From NCBI GenBank assembly GCA_937123825.1, contig CAKZKQ010000035.1, positions 1-56,746 of the forward strand: a stretch of 56,746 nucleotides of DNA. Reading direction: 5' to 3'. Below, piece after piece: positions 35,814 through 43,164 of this stretch. The notes beneath the pieces were generated by a model. The model was not told where the DNA came from. It saw only the letters and a program-made list of their open reading frames with translations, and did not search any database. Within the stretch, counting starts at the first letter, position 1. The number at the start of each line of letters is the position of its first letter. The position numbers and the translations under genes are program-made. The DNA is from an uncultured Pseudomonadota bacterium (lineage in GTDB: Bacteria; Myxococcota_A; Bradymonadia; Bradymonadales; GCA-2716585).

Positions 35814-36271
35814 AGCCCTCTCGCCGTGAATTTCTTGTCCTGACCCTCAGCGGTCTGGGGGCTGCCATGCTCGGGGCCTGCGGTGACGACGGCAACACCG
35901 TCCAGGACAACACCCCCAACAACGACACCCCCTTCATGCCCGACATCCCCGACGAGCAGATGCCCGACGCTCGCCTGGACATCGCCCAGGTGGCCCAGGC
36001 CTGGTTTGAAGGGGCCGACGCGGCGGCGATCGTGGCCGTGGGCAATGTCTACGTGCAGCGCTTTGCGCCCGATGAGGACGCCGTGGCCGACGATCTGGCC
36101 TCGGTCGTGGCCATCTTTGCCGAGCTTGAAGACCTCACAGAGGCTCTCGAAGCCCTGGACGCTGCGGTCATCACGGATTTTGAGGCCGTGGAGATCGCCG
36201 CGGTCTCGGGCTGGCAGTTGGCGCGCACCGAAGCGCGCATGTGCTCCCTCTTTGCCCAGGCCGTGGGCTAG
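35810..36271 (+). CDS. Tat-signal lipoprotein, small partner of the GMC oxidoreductase
   Basis: 153 aa. A twin-arginine signal (SRREFLVLTLSGLGAAMLGAC) ends in a lipobox, so the protein is likely exported folded and lipidated. The mature part is acidic and helical. It overlaps the GMC gene by 4 bp. In known three-subunit dehydrogenases the gamma subunit carries a Tat signal for export of the large FAD subunit; the same role is inferred here. Sequence similarity to that subunit was not checked. Confidence 0.8.
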   Translation: MKPSRREFLVLTLSGLGAAMLGACGDDGNTVQDNTPNNDTPFMPDIPDEQMPDARLDIAQVAQAWFEGADAAAIVAVGNVYVQRFAPDEDAVADDLASVVAIFAELEDLTEALEALDAAVITDFEAVEIAAVSGWQLARTEARMCSLFAQAVG

Positions 36272-36285
36272 GAGGCCCCCAAAAC

Positions 36286-36921
36286 ATGCACAACTGGCAG
36301 CAAAAGGTCGCAGGGACCGTGTCTGTGGCGGCGGTGGCCTACTTTGTCTTCTGGGCCTGCGCCCCCACGACCTACTTTCAGCCCTCCGGACACATCCAAC
36401 CCCGCGAAGGGTTTGTGGAGATTGGCGCCTCGACGGCACTGGTGCCCGGCGGTCAGGTCGCCTTTGACTCCAGCTCGGACGCTCAAACCGGGGTCCAGCC
36501 GTCGTTTGATTTTCAACTCTCTGGCGGCGCGCAGGTCAATGACTTCTTAAGTCTGCGCCTGCATGTCTTTGCCGGTTCATCCACGCTCGTGGGCCTGGGG
36601 CCCGCCTTGCGCTTCCATTTGCTCAAAGATGAGCGCCTGGACATCGGCGTGGACTTTCAGGGCGGGTGGCTCTGGGCCTCTGTGGGGTTGCCCATCTCTG
36701 TTGAAATCACCGACCGGCTGTGGTTCTACACCCAACCCTCGTTTGGGCTGCGCTTTCAGCCCACACAGCTCCCCGTGGGGCTCTACTGGGAAGCCACAGA
36801 CGCCGTGGCGCTGGGCGTAACGGTGGGGCTAGACAGCGAACCCAACGGCGGCACTGAGCTCACCAAAAACCCGCCGAGCGCCTTCCGCGCCGGTGTGGGC
36901 ATGAGCATCACCTTTGATTGA
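36286..36921 (+). CDS. Barrel-like secreted protein
   Basis: 211 aa from ATG 36286 (GGAGG 10-14 nt upstream). Signal peptide (about 1-25) with a Cys at its end (VFWACAPT), possibly a lipoprotein. The body is alternating strands (VEIGASTALVPGG, LGPALRFHLLK) ending in SITFD. Probably an outer-membrane barrel or secreted beta protein. It directly follows the GMC/Tat pair (14 bp) and may be part of that operon. Confidence 0.7.
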   Translation: MHNWQQKVAGTVSVAAVAYFVFWACAPTTYFQPSGHIQPREGFVEIGASTALVPGGQVAFDSSSDAQTGVQPSFDFQLSGGAQVNDFLSLRLHVFAGSSTLVGLGPALRFHLLKDERLDIGVDFQGGWLWASVGLPISVEITDRLWFYTQPSFGLRFQPTQLPVGLYWEATDAVALGVTVGLDSEPNGGTELTKNPPSAFRAGVGMSITFD

Positions 36922-36927
36922 TCGGGG

Positions 36928-37665
36928 TCACTGCGTCGATGCACGCTCACCGCGCACGATCAACGCCGCAAACCCGCACGCAGCCACCAAACACACCCAC
37001 TGCACCAGACTCAACGGCCCCAGCGTCACCTCGGGATCCCCGCGCCAGAACTCCGTCACAAAGCGGATCGTGGCGTAACCCACCAGGTAGCGCCGAAAGA
37101 GGTGCCCCTGAGGGCGTGGGTCGTGCCGGGTCCACCACAGCGCCGCTGCCAGCGTCAGATCCAACGCGGATTCGTAGAGCGGCACCGGGTGGCGCAGCGC
37201 GCCGTGGACAAAGGTCGCCCAGGGTACATCGCTCGGTGTGCCATAGCAGCATCCGTTGAAAAAACACCCCAGCCGTCCGATGGCCTGACCCAAAGGCAAG
37301 GCCACCGCGTAGGCGTCCCCGGTCGAGTGGCGGATCCCCACCCATTTTTTGGCGATCTCAACGCCAACATAACCCCCGATCAGCGCCCCGACGACCGTTT
37401 TGCCCGTAAAATCAAAGCTCAGCGCCTGTTGGAGCGTCTCCCAAAGGTGCGTCGGAGGCGTAAAGAGGAGCATGCCGAGCTTGGCGCCCAGCACCGCCCC
37501 CAACAAGGCGCCCAGCCCCACGTAGCGCTGCCTGGGGTCGCGGTCGAAGCCAAGGCGCGCCTTCTCCGCGCGGCGCACGGCCCAGGCCGCCACAAAGGCC
37601 AGCGCCACAAAGGCAGCGTAGGCGGTCACGGGCACCGCGCCGATGTGAAAGAGCACAGGTTTCAT
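36928..37665 (-). CDS. lgt: Prolipoprotein diacylglyceryl transferase
   Basis: 245 aa, the usual Lgt size (ATG 37665; ATG 37674 also possible). Multiple TM helices and the Lgt core: VVGALIGGYVG, GQAIGRLGCFFNGCCYG (arginine and asparagine of the signature) and HPVPLYES. It transfers diacylglycerol from phosphatidylglycerol to the lipobox Cys, the first step in making the many lipoproteins encoded around it. Inner-membrane. The signature is unusually Cys-rich compared with the E. coli form. I cannot tell whether it is the only copy. Confidence 0.9.
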   Translation of the reverse strand: MKPVLFHIGAVPVTAYAAFVALAFVAAWAVRRAEKARLGFDRDPRQRYVGLGALLGAVLGAKLGMLLFTPPTHLWETLQQALSFDFTGKTVVGALIGGYVGVEIAKKWVGIRHSTGDAYAVALPLGQAIGRLGCFFNGCCYGTPSDVPWATFVHGALRHPVPLYESALDLTLAAALWWTRHDPRPQGHLFRRYLVGYATIRFVTEFWRGDPEVTLGPLSLVQWVCLVAACGFAALIVRGERASTQ

Positions 37666-37851
37666 GCTGTGCATGTTGGATCGAAGGGCGGCACGGCTCA
37701 AGTCGACCCGGTATGAGAGGGCGGTTGGGCGGAAAAGGTGCGTGTTTGGACAAGCGCCCTATGATGGGATTGTTCGGGGGGTGCCCTTGAGAAGCGTTTC
37801 AGGGGCATCTATGTTTTCCCCAAAGATCCAAAACCAACGGAGGCGGAAAAG

Positions 37852-39069
37852 ATGGTTGCAGGGGAAGGTGGTCTGAGCGCACGGCTTGGCCAGATGGAGC
37901 TCTTCAACGGGTTGTCGCTCGAAGAGCTGGAGGCGTTGGCGCGCCTCTTTGAAGCAGGGCACTGCAACCAGGGGGCGCAGCTCTGCCGCGAAGGCCATCA
38001 GGGCGGCTCGCTCTACATCATTGAGCGTGGGCGCGTGCGCGTGGCCAAGCGCACCGATCACGGTTTTGATGAAGCGCTCAAGATCCTGGGCCCCGGTTCG
38101 GTGGTGGGGGAGATGGCGTTGCTGGACGGTTTGCCGATTTCGGCCACCGTGACGGTGATGGAGCCCTCGCGGGTGTTGAGGCTCTCGGCGCGCTCCTTTG
38201 CGGCGCTGAGGCTGCAAGCGCCCAGCACCACCGGCGTGATCGTGCGCAATCTGTGTCAGATCCTCTGTCGGCGCCTGCGCGGCATGAATGATCAGATCCG
38301 CGCGCTGAAGTCCGACCCCAACGGCCTGCGCCAGCGCATTCTTCAGGCCCGCTCCGGTCAGCGCGCCCTGTCCAACGCGCCCGCCCCCGTCTCCATCCCG
38401 TCGCCCAACATCACGCCCCATGTCCCCCAAGGGCAAAATGTGCAGGCTCAGGCCGATTTCCTGGGGCAGTTGACGATCTTCAAACACATGAGCGATCGCG
38501 AACTGCGTGTCCTGGCGGGGGCTTTCAGGGCCCAAATCAGCAACAACGGCGATGTGATCTGCCGTGAGGGAGAGCGCGGCGACAAGCTCTATGTGGTCAC
38601 CTCGGGGTTCGTCAACGTTTACAAGACCCAGTCCGACGGGGTTCAAGGGGCGTTGACCATGCTTCCGCCTGGGACCCTCTTTGGGGAGGTGTCGCTGGTG
38701 GACGAAGGGCGGCGCTCGGCCAGCTGCGTGGCCAGCGGTCAGGTGGGCCTGCTGGTGCTCTCGCGCGATGACTTTGAGGCACTCTTCACGGCCAAGACAC
38801 CCCTGTCGGTGCGTTTTGTTGAGGCGCTGGCGCTTGACCTGAGCGTTCGACTCCGTGTGGTCCAGGCCCAATTCGCGTCGATCTTTGCGCTGTCCGTGAC
38901 CAACACCCTCGATTTTGACGATGGCGAAGGCCAGTACATGACCGACGCCCAGGTTGAGGCGTTTTTGAAGGACGTGGAGTCCGAACTCAACCACATCGAA
39001 GGCAACCTCGGCGCCGGCGTCCTCACCACCCAAGAACTCGACACCGCCGTCATGAACCTCTTCGATTAA
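37852..39069 (+). CDS. Tandem cyclic-nucleotide-binding domain protein
   Basis: 405 aa with two CNB (CAP-ED) folds. The first, about 15-130, has the phosphate-binding cassette GSVVGEMALLDGLPISATV; the second, about 205-320, has GTLFGEVSLVDEGRRSASC. Both have Gly-Glu as expected for cNMP binding, and the second has the Arg-Arg-Ser-Ala of the cassette. No DNA-binding HTH or catalytic domain follows, only ~85 residues of helical tail. It may be a soluble cNMP sensor or scaffold. RBS GGAGGCGG is well placed before ATG 37852. Confidence 0.88.
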   Translation: MVAGEGGLSARLGQMELFNGLSLEELEALARLFEAGHCNQGAQLCREGHQGGSLYIIERGRVRVAKRTDHGFDEALKILGPGSVVGEMALLDGLPISATVTVMEPSRVLRLSARSFAALRLQAPSTTGVIVRNLCQILCRRLRGMNDQIRALKSDPNGLRQRILQARSGQRALSNAPAPVSIPSPNITPHVPQGQNVQAQADFLGQLTIFKHMSDRELRVLAGAFRAQISNNGDVICREGERGDKLYVVTSGFVNVYKTQSDGVQGALTMLPPGTLFGEVSLVDEGRRSASCVASGQVGLLVLSRDDFEALFTAKTPLSVRFVEALALDLSVRLRVVQAQFASIFALSVTNTLDFDDGEGQYMTDAQVEAFLKDVESELNHIEGNLGAGVLTTQELDTAVMNLFD

Positions 39070-39239
39070 CTTGAATCGACAGGAGGGGGTTGTTGCGGGC
39101 GACTGGCGGCCCGAAGCAACCCATCAGCTTGTGGTGGGCGCGGCGGTGATGCGCTGCATCAACCTTGCACCCCCCACGTCACTGCTGGGTCACTTCGTGC
39201 TCGCCATCCACCCACCCCAACCCCCCCCTGGCGATTCTT

Positions 39240-39267
39240 GGGGGGTGTGGGAGGGTTGGGTTGGGGG
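39240..39267 (+). other. G-quadruplex motif
   Basis: Five G-tracts (6, 3, 3, 3 and 5 G) separated by TGT, A, TT and TT, a strong G4 pattern on the + strand. A C-rich arm upstream (39210-39228) can instead pair with the G-rich arm to form a stem. Confidence 0.6.
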
Positions 39268-39285
39268 CTTCGGTGCGAAGCTGCC

Positions 39286-39470
39286 TGCTGGAATCGACCG
39301 CCAACCACTCAACAAAGGCACCTGCGGGAAAAATTACGTTCACCCACCGAAGCCCATTGCTGGAATCGACCGCCACCCGTTCAACAACGTCATCTGCGGG
39401 TTAAATTACGTTCCCCAGCGAAGCGACCTGCATGAATCCACCACCAGCCTCACAACAACGTCACTCCCAC
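39286..39470. repeat. Three tandem ~72-bp repeats
   Basis: Units start at 39286 and 39358 (TGCTGGAATCGACCGCCA in both, then TCAACAA and CTGCGGG) with about 80% identity; a third, diverged unit starts near 39429 (TGCATGAATC, ACAACAACGTCA). Confidence 0.7.
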
Positions 39471-39540
39471 TGTGTTTGGAAGTGTGTTGTGGAGTCGTTG
39501 TGAAATGGGTTTTGTTTTTGTTGGGTGAATGGGGTTGGTG

Positions 39541-39590
39541 AATAAAAAATTAAAAATGCACTTGACGTTCATGGTTGCAGGTCGTAGCTT
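39541..39590 (+). promoter_or_regulatory. Strong sigma-70 promoter with UP element (stable-RNA type)
   Basis: An A/T tract (39541-39557), TTGACG (39562-39567), 17-nt spacer and TAGCTT (39585-39590). The GC-rich discriminator follows. UP element plus near-consensus boxes is typical of highly expressed stable RNAs. Confidence 0.6.
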
Positions 39591-39596
39591 GTGCCT

Positions 39597-39866
39597 GCAC
39601 ACAACTGTGCATAGAAACTTCTCTACCTTCAAATGAAGAGGCCCTGAGTTCAATCATGTACTGCGCAATGACCATCTGCATCATCCCCCAACCTACCTCG
39701 CGCCCTTGCGGCGTCGTGGACGCAGGGAAAGTGCGTGGCATTGGAGCCGTCGATATGGACCAGCCGCGTATTGAACGGGAGGCCCGAGCCTTCGGATGAG
39801 CAGACCCCATAAGATAGAGGGTAAGCGCCGAAGGTCGGGTCTCGAAAGAGCCCGGCCTTTTCTTTT
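39597..39866 (+). ncRNA. Candidate structured stable RNA, unknown family
   Basis: About 270 nt from the promoter to an intrinsic terminator, with no ORF carrying a ribosome-binding site. Predicted elements by eye: a 5' hairpin (GCACA-CAAC-TGTGC, 39597-39610); a CTTC-AAAT-GAAG hairpin (39627-39638); a long-range stem of 10 bp with a 3-nt bulge (39642-39654 with 39770-39779); an inner stem (CAATG 39666-39670 with CATTG 39739-39743); an apical hairpin with GCGTC-GTG-GACGC (39711-39723); and a 12-bp stem, 39783-39795 with 39828-39839, enclosing ACCC...GGGT. I compared it with 6S RNA, tmRNA, RNase P and SRP RNA motifs and could not assign it. Confidence 0.5.
39833..39866 (+). terminator. Intrinsic terminator of the structured RNA
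   Basis: A 10-bp stem with one bulge, closed by a GAAA tetraloop (39833-39843 with 39848-39857), followed by TTTTCTTTT. Its 5' arm is shared with the preceding 12-bp stem. Confidence 0.75.
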
Positions 39867-40331
39867 GCCCTCTGCCACACAATGACACACCGCGTGTCTC
39901 GCCGTCACCTTGCCGCTTGGCAAAGGGGAGGGCGGCGCGGGTTGTTTAAGAAAATCATTTTTTAAAAATTGATTTTGCAGGTGTGGTGCGTTTTGAAAAA
40001 GTAAGTTTTCGTTGTGACCTCTGGTTGAGGTTGTGTTTTGCACTTTTGATGGTGTGTGAAAAGTGTAAAACGCATTGGCGCCCGTATGCCCTGGTGTTGA
40101 TGTTGCTTTGATGCGGCGTCTTGTGTGGACCGGTGTGTGTGTGGCCTGGCGAGGTTCGATTCCTCACGACGGATTAAAGCGACCGCTCGACGGATAGGGC
40201 GGTTGCGCTCCCTGATGGTCTTGTCGGCCTCAGGGCGCGGGTGGGTTCACCAGCGGCCCCGACAACGGGAAGCTGGTGGGTCCATCCACCTTTTCTGGCG
40301 GCAATCGGCGCTGTGTCGGTTGTTGTCCTGC
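39867..40331. other. AT-rich non-coding region before the tRNAs
   Basis: About 465 bp with no gene. The segment 39940-40075 is markedly AT-rich (runs such as ATTTTTTAAAAA) and contains a 13-bp inverted repeat (listed separately). tRNA-like fragments occur near 40151 and 40184 but do not fold into complete tRNAs. Confidence 0.5.
40035..40071. repeat. 13-bp inverted repeat, 11-nt spacer
   Basis: GTTTTGCACTTTT (40035-40047) pairs with AAAAGTGTAAAAC (40059-40071), one G-T pair. A candidate operator or recombination site. Confidence 0.65.
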
Positions 40332-40403
40332 GTTTCCATCGTCCAAGGGATAGGACGCGGCTCTGCGGAGGCCGAAATGGAGGTTCGAGTCCTCCTGGAA
40401 ACG
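40332..40403 (+). tRNA. tRNA-Arg (anticodon GCG)
   Basis: 72 nt with all four arms: acceptor GTTTCCA/TGGAAAC (7 bp), D arm GTCC/GGAC with an eight-base loop holding GG and an A at the position used for arginine identity, anticodon stem CGGCT/GGCCG with loop CTGCGGA (GCG at 40365-40367, U33 before and G37 after), T arm GGAGG-TTCGAGT-CCTCC, discriminator G. CCA is not encoded. GCG would read CGC/CGU; most bacteria use ACG (inosine) instead. Confidence 0.75.
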
Positions 40404-40461
40404 CCTTGGTGCGGTGCTGGGGCTCTTTGGTGGGGCTTTATGGCTGTGCCTGTGTGTGAAT

Positions 40462-40533
40462 GTTTCCATCGTCCAAGGGATAGGACACGGCTTTGCGGAG
40501 GCCGAGATGGAGGTTCGAATCCTCCTGGGAACA
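40462..40533 (+). tRNA. tRNA-Arg (anticodon GCG), second tandem copy
   Basis: Exactly 130 bp after the first copy and nearly identical, with a few changes; the one in the acceptor makes a wobble pair (TGGGAAC) and the anticodon loop is TTGCGGA with the same GCG. T loop TTCGAAT. Discriminator A. CCA not encoded. Convergent with the lipoprotein gene whose stop is 10 bp beyond. Confidence 0.75.
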
Positions 40534-40542
40534 CTGTCCAAC

Positions 40543-41142
40543 CTACATGCTTTCGACCCAGACCTGGGGGAGCTTCACCTCCAGGCCAATGACCAGCGAC
40601 GTGCCCTGGCCGCCAAAGAGGTGGCGCAGGCGTATGAACATCGGCCCGCCGTTGACGGTCAACTGAGGGCCGTGCTCCAGGTCATCGATGTCAAAGGCAT
40701 ACCCCGCCGATGCGCTGAAAACGGCCCAGAAGGCCATCACTTCGGCGTGCAAGGGCCCGATGTTGAATCGGTTCTGCCCCACCAACTCCAAACCCAAAGA
40801 GCCGCCCCATCCTTTCATGGGGAAGATGAGGAAGTTGTCGTCGTAGTGGCTGCGCGGGTGTTGGCCCATGCGCAGGGTTGTCTCCACGCCGAGCGTGAAG
40901 AAGGGATCCTGGCTGCCGTCCGAGTCGAGGACATCCACCCCGCCAAAGGCCCCCGTGCTGAGCGCGGTGAGCCGCTCGCCGGGATCGCCCGGTTGCTGGG
41001 GGACCATGCTGTAGGGGTCGCGCGGGGGTTTTCGAATGTCTTCGATGGTCCCTGGGGCGTTGCGGTCGGAGTGTTGGTGGACGCACCCGGCGGCGATGTG
41101 TGCGATGAGCAGTCCCAGGATGACAATGTGCAGGTTTTTCAT
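40543..41142 (-). CDS. Small secreted lipoprotein
   Basis: 199 aa. Lipobox in IAHIAAGC (Cys about 20). A Pro/Asp-rich linker precedes a beta-rich domain (VETTLRMG, GLELVGQNRFNIG, IRLRHLFGG) that could be a small barrel. It overlaps the preceding membrane-protein gene by 4 bp on the minus strand (ATGA), with GGAGGG before its ATG, so the two are coupled. Function unknown. Confidence 0.7.
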   Translation of the reverse strand: MKNLHIVILGLLIAHIAAGCVHQHSDRNAPGTIEDIRKPPRDPYSMVPQQPGDPGERLTALSTGAFGGVDVLDSDGSQDPFFTLGVETTLRMGQHPRSHYDDNFLIFPMKGWGGSLGLELVGQNRFNIGPLHAEVMAFWAVFSASAGYAFDIDDLEHGPQLTVNGGPMFIRLRHLFGGQGTSLVIGLEVKLPQVWVESM

Positions 41143-42218
41143 CGAAGACCCTCCCAGCCGACGTCCGTTTTGGGTGTTAGAGGCACGTGGAAGCGGCTGT
41201 GGTGGGCCGAGGTGCGGCTGTGTTGCATGGAGAAGCGCAAGGGGGCGATGGTCTGGCCGTCGATCTTCAGGGTGACCGTCATCTGGCCGTTGCGCAGGCC
41301 CTGGTTCCAGGCGTCGTTGTTGTCAAAAGGCACAGGGAGGTCGATCCAACCGTTTTGGCCGGGTTCGAGCGTGATGGGGGGCTGGGTGACGGCGAGCACC
41401 TGACGGTTGATCGCGGTGGGATCTTGTTGCTGGCGAGTACCGTTGATGAGGAGCGTGGCCTGCGTGACTTCGATCGTGGTGGGGGCGCTGCGTCGGTTGG
41501 CCAGCATGAGCGTCACCCCCAAGCCCGTCTTGCCCGAGCGAGACACCCAGAACTGTCCCAACAAACCTTTGTCTTCAAACGCAGCGGTGTGCGGGTTGCC
41601 GATCTGCCACATCGGGTACTGGCGCGCCATGCGCGGCGGTGAGGTGGCAATGGAGGCGGCCGCCGCCACAGCCACGGCCAGCCATTGGAGGCTGGCGAGC
41701 TGAAAGTGGTGTTTGTGGACTGGTGAGCGCGGGTCCTGGCAGCGGTGCATCCAGGCCAATGAGGCGGCCAACATGGGCAGCGCCCATAGGTCTGTGGGAT
41801 CGAGGACCATGGCCCCCCACCACGGGGTGAAGGCCTGGTTGAAGGCTGGCCAGAGTTTGCAGGCGGTGAAGACCGAGCCGGTGGCCAGCACAGCGCCCCA
41901 TCCCCAGGGGCCAGACCAGCGCGGCAGCGGGCGCATGGCGACCAGCGCCAGGGCGCGGACCAGGGCCACGAGCAGGAGTGGAAAGAAGAAGAGCCCGGCG
42001 AAGTCGCTCAGCTTTCCTGTCAACCACTGCGGTAAGATGGTTGACGCCTTCAGGACGTGATCGTTGAGGAGCAAGAGGAAGACTGCGCCCAGCGCCATCG
42101 GGTGAACCAGTGCGTTGGCCCACTGTGTGGCAGCGTCGTGGTGCTGGTGTGGTGCGCGGCGCGTTTGGCGCGCTGGCGGCTGTGGGGTCGCGGTGGGATC
42201 GCGGCTGGTTTTGGGCAT
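41139..42218 (-). CDS. Multi-pass membrane protein of unknown function
   Basis: About 359 aa if ATG 42218 is used; the start is uncertain, as the frame is open to 42320 and starts at 42287 and 42098 are also possible. About five TM helices in the first ~190 residues, including LLLLNDHVLKAS and WLTGKLSDFAGLFFFPLL, a pattern I associate with an unnamed family of delta-proteobacterial membrane proteins. The last ~170 residues are an exported-type beta domain. It precedes the small lipoprotein at 41142 with a 4-bp overlap. Divergent from the FHA gene. Confidence 0.7.
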   Translation of the reverse strand: MPKTSRDPTATPQPPARQTRRAPHQHHDAATQWANALVHPMALGAVFLLLLNDHVLKASTILPQWLTGKLSDFAGLFFFPLLLVALVRALALVAMRPLPRWSGPWGWGAVLATGSVFTACKLWPAFNQAFTPWWGAMVLDPTDLWALPMLAASLAWMHRCQDPRSPVHKHHFQLASLQWLAVAVAAAASIATSPPRMARQYPMWQIGNPHTAAFEDKGLLGQFWVSRSGKTGLGVTLMLANRRSAPTTIEVTQATLLINGTRQQQDPTAINRQVLAVTQPPITLEPGQNGWIDLPVPFDNNDAWNQGLRNGQMTVTLKIDGQTIAPLRFSMQHSRTSAHHSRFHVPLTPKTDVGWEGLR

Positions 42219-42427
42219 GCGGTTTGGGGTGCGGTTGGGGTGTGGTGTGGGTGCAGGGGAGCCGGGACAACGGCGAGCGTGGATCATTGCACAATCGGGT
42301 GTGGGTCCAGGGTGGGGCAAAGCGTGCGGTGAATCAAGTTGGAAAGCGGGGCGGCGGTGGTTGCCAAGGTGCGGGGGCGCTCGTATGGTGGGTGCGAAGG
42401 TATGATCCGCACATCCGGGAGGAGAAG

Positions 42428-43144
42428 ATGGAAGCCATTTTGGGTGTCATGGCGCTGCTGTTGGCCGGCGCTGGGGGATTTTTTGTGTACCGCTCGCGGC
42501 AGCACCGCAAGGAGCACCCCGAGAGCGTGGATGCTTCCAACAGCTTGCCTGCGATGGTCGCTGCGGTCGGCCAGTCGGTCAGCCAATCTGTGGGTCAAGC
42601 CAACTCCAAGCCTGCGATGCCGTCCAAACCGGGCGGCAAGCGCCATTGGTTGCTGGGCAAAGAGGGCAGCGTGGCGGGCAAGAACTTCCACATCGGCGAG
42701 CGCGTGGCGACGATCGGGCGCGCCCCGACCAACTTTGTGCAGATCAAAGATGAGAACGCCTCCAGGATCCAGACGCGCTTGTCGGCCGGGGATCATGGGT
42801 TGGTGATCGAGGACATGGAGAGCAGCAACGGCACCTATGTCAACGACCAGCGCCTGGGGGCCAAGCGTTCGCTGCGCGATGGGGACACGATCCGCATTGG
42901 TTCGGATGTCTTTGAGTACCGCGCTTACGGCAACTTTGGGGTTAACCACGGGCTCCAGCGCAAGCAGGCTGGCAAAGGCGCCATCAAGGCCACCGAGTTG
43001 AACGAAGAGAGCTTTGAGTCGGTGGTGATGCGGACCTTGCAAGAGACCAACAACGACGTGGCGCTGGCGGCCCAGATCCTCGACGTGGACGTGGAGCTTT
43101 TGCGGGCCTTTATGGACCGCTCGGGGATCAAACCCGGGCGCTGA
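42428..43144 (+). CDS. FHA-domain protein with membrane anchor and HTH-like C-terminus
   Basis: 238 aa from ATG 42428 (GGGAGGAGA upstream). A TM helix (about 2-20) is followed by a Ser/Gln linker and an FHA domain (about 80-165, with IGRAP, SRIQTRL and SSNGTYVNDQ, the phospho-Thr-binding loops). The last ~45 residues (VVMRTLQETNNDVALAAQILDVDVELLRAFM, quoted in part) look like the helix-turn-helix of Fis/NtrC proteins. It probably reads phospho-signals from the Ser/Thr kinases. It is convergent with the cNMP-secretion ATPase. Confidence 0.88.
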   Translation: MEAILGVMALLLAGAGGFFVYRSRQHRKEHPESVDASNSLPAMVAAVGQSVSQSVGQANSKPAMPSKPGGKRHWLLGKEGSVAGKNFHIGERVATIGRAPTNFVQIKDENASRIQTRLSAGDHGLVIEDMESSNGTYVNDQRLGAKRSLRDGDTIRIGSDVFEYRAYGNFGVNHGLQRKQAGKGAIKATELNEESFESVVMRTLQETNNDVALAAQILDVDVELLRAFMDRSGIKPGR

Positions 43145-43164
43145 GTGCTCCGCAGAGGGGTTCG

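Larger units (their letters stand above)
39070..39540. other. Non-coding repeat-rich region
   Basis: About 470 bp after the CNB gene without a credible gene. It contains a G-quadruplex motif (39240-39267), a perfect 6-bp hairpin GCTTCG-GTG-CGAAGC (39267-39281) and three 72-bp tandem repeats (39286-39470). The open frames through the repeats have no ribosome-binding site or coding bias. Confidence 0.6.

Noticed and set aside
39286..39470. Tandem repeats as a CRISPR array
   Set aside because: The units are contiguous with no unique spacers, and no cas genes occur in the window.
39597..39866. Assignment of the structured RNA as 6S RNA
   Set aside because: A CCCTGAG string resembles E. coli 6S, but the expected single central bubble between two long stems is not seen, and there is an extra 3' stem.
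40141..40220. tRNA-like fragments (a T-arm GAGG-TTCGATT-CCTC and a D-arm-like GCTC...GGGC)
   Set aside because: No matching acceptor or anticodon stems could be found; the fragments are in the wrong order for one tRNA.
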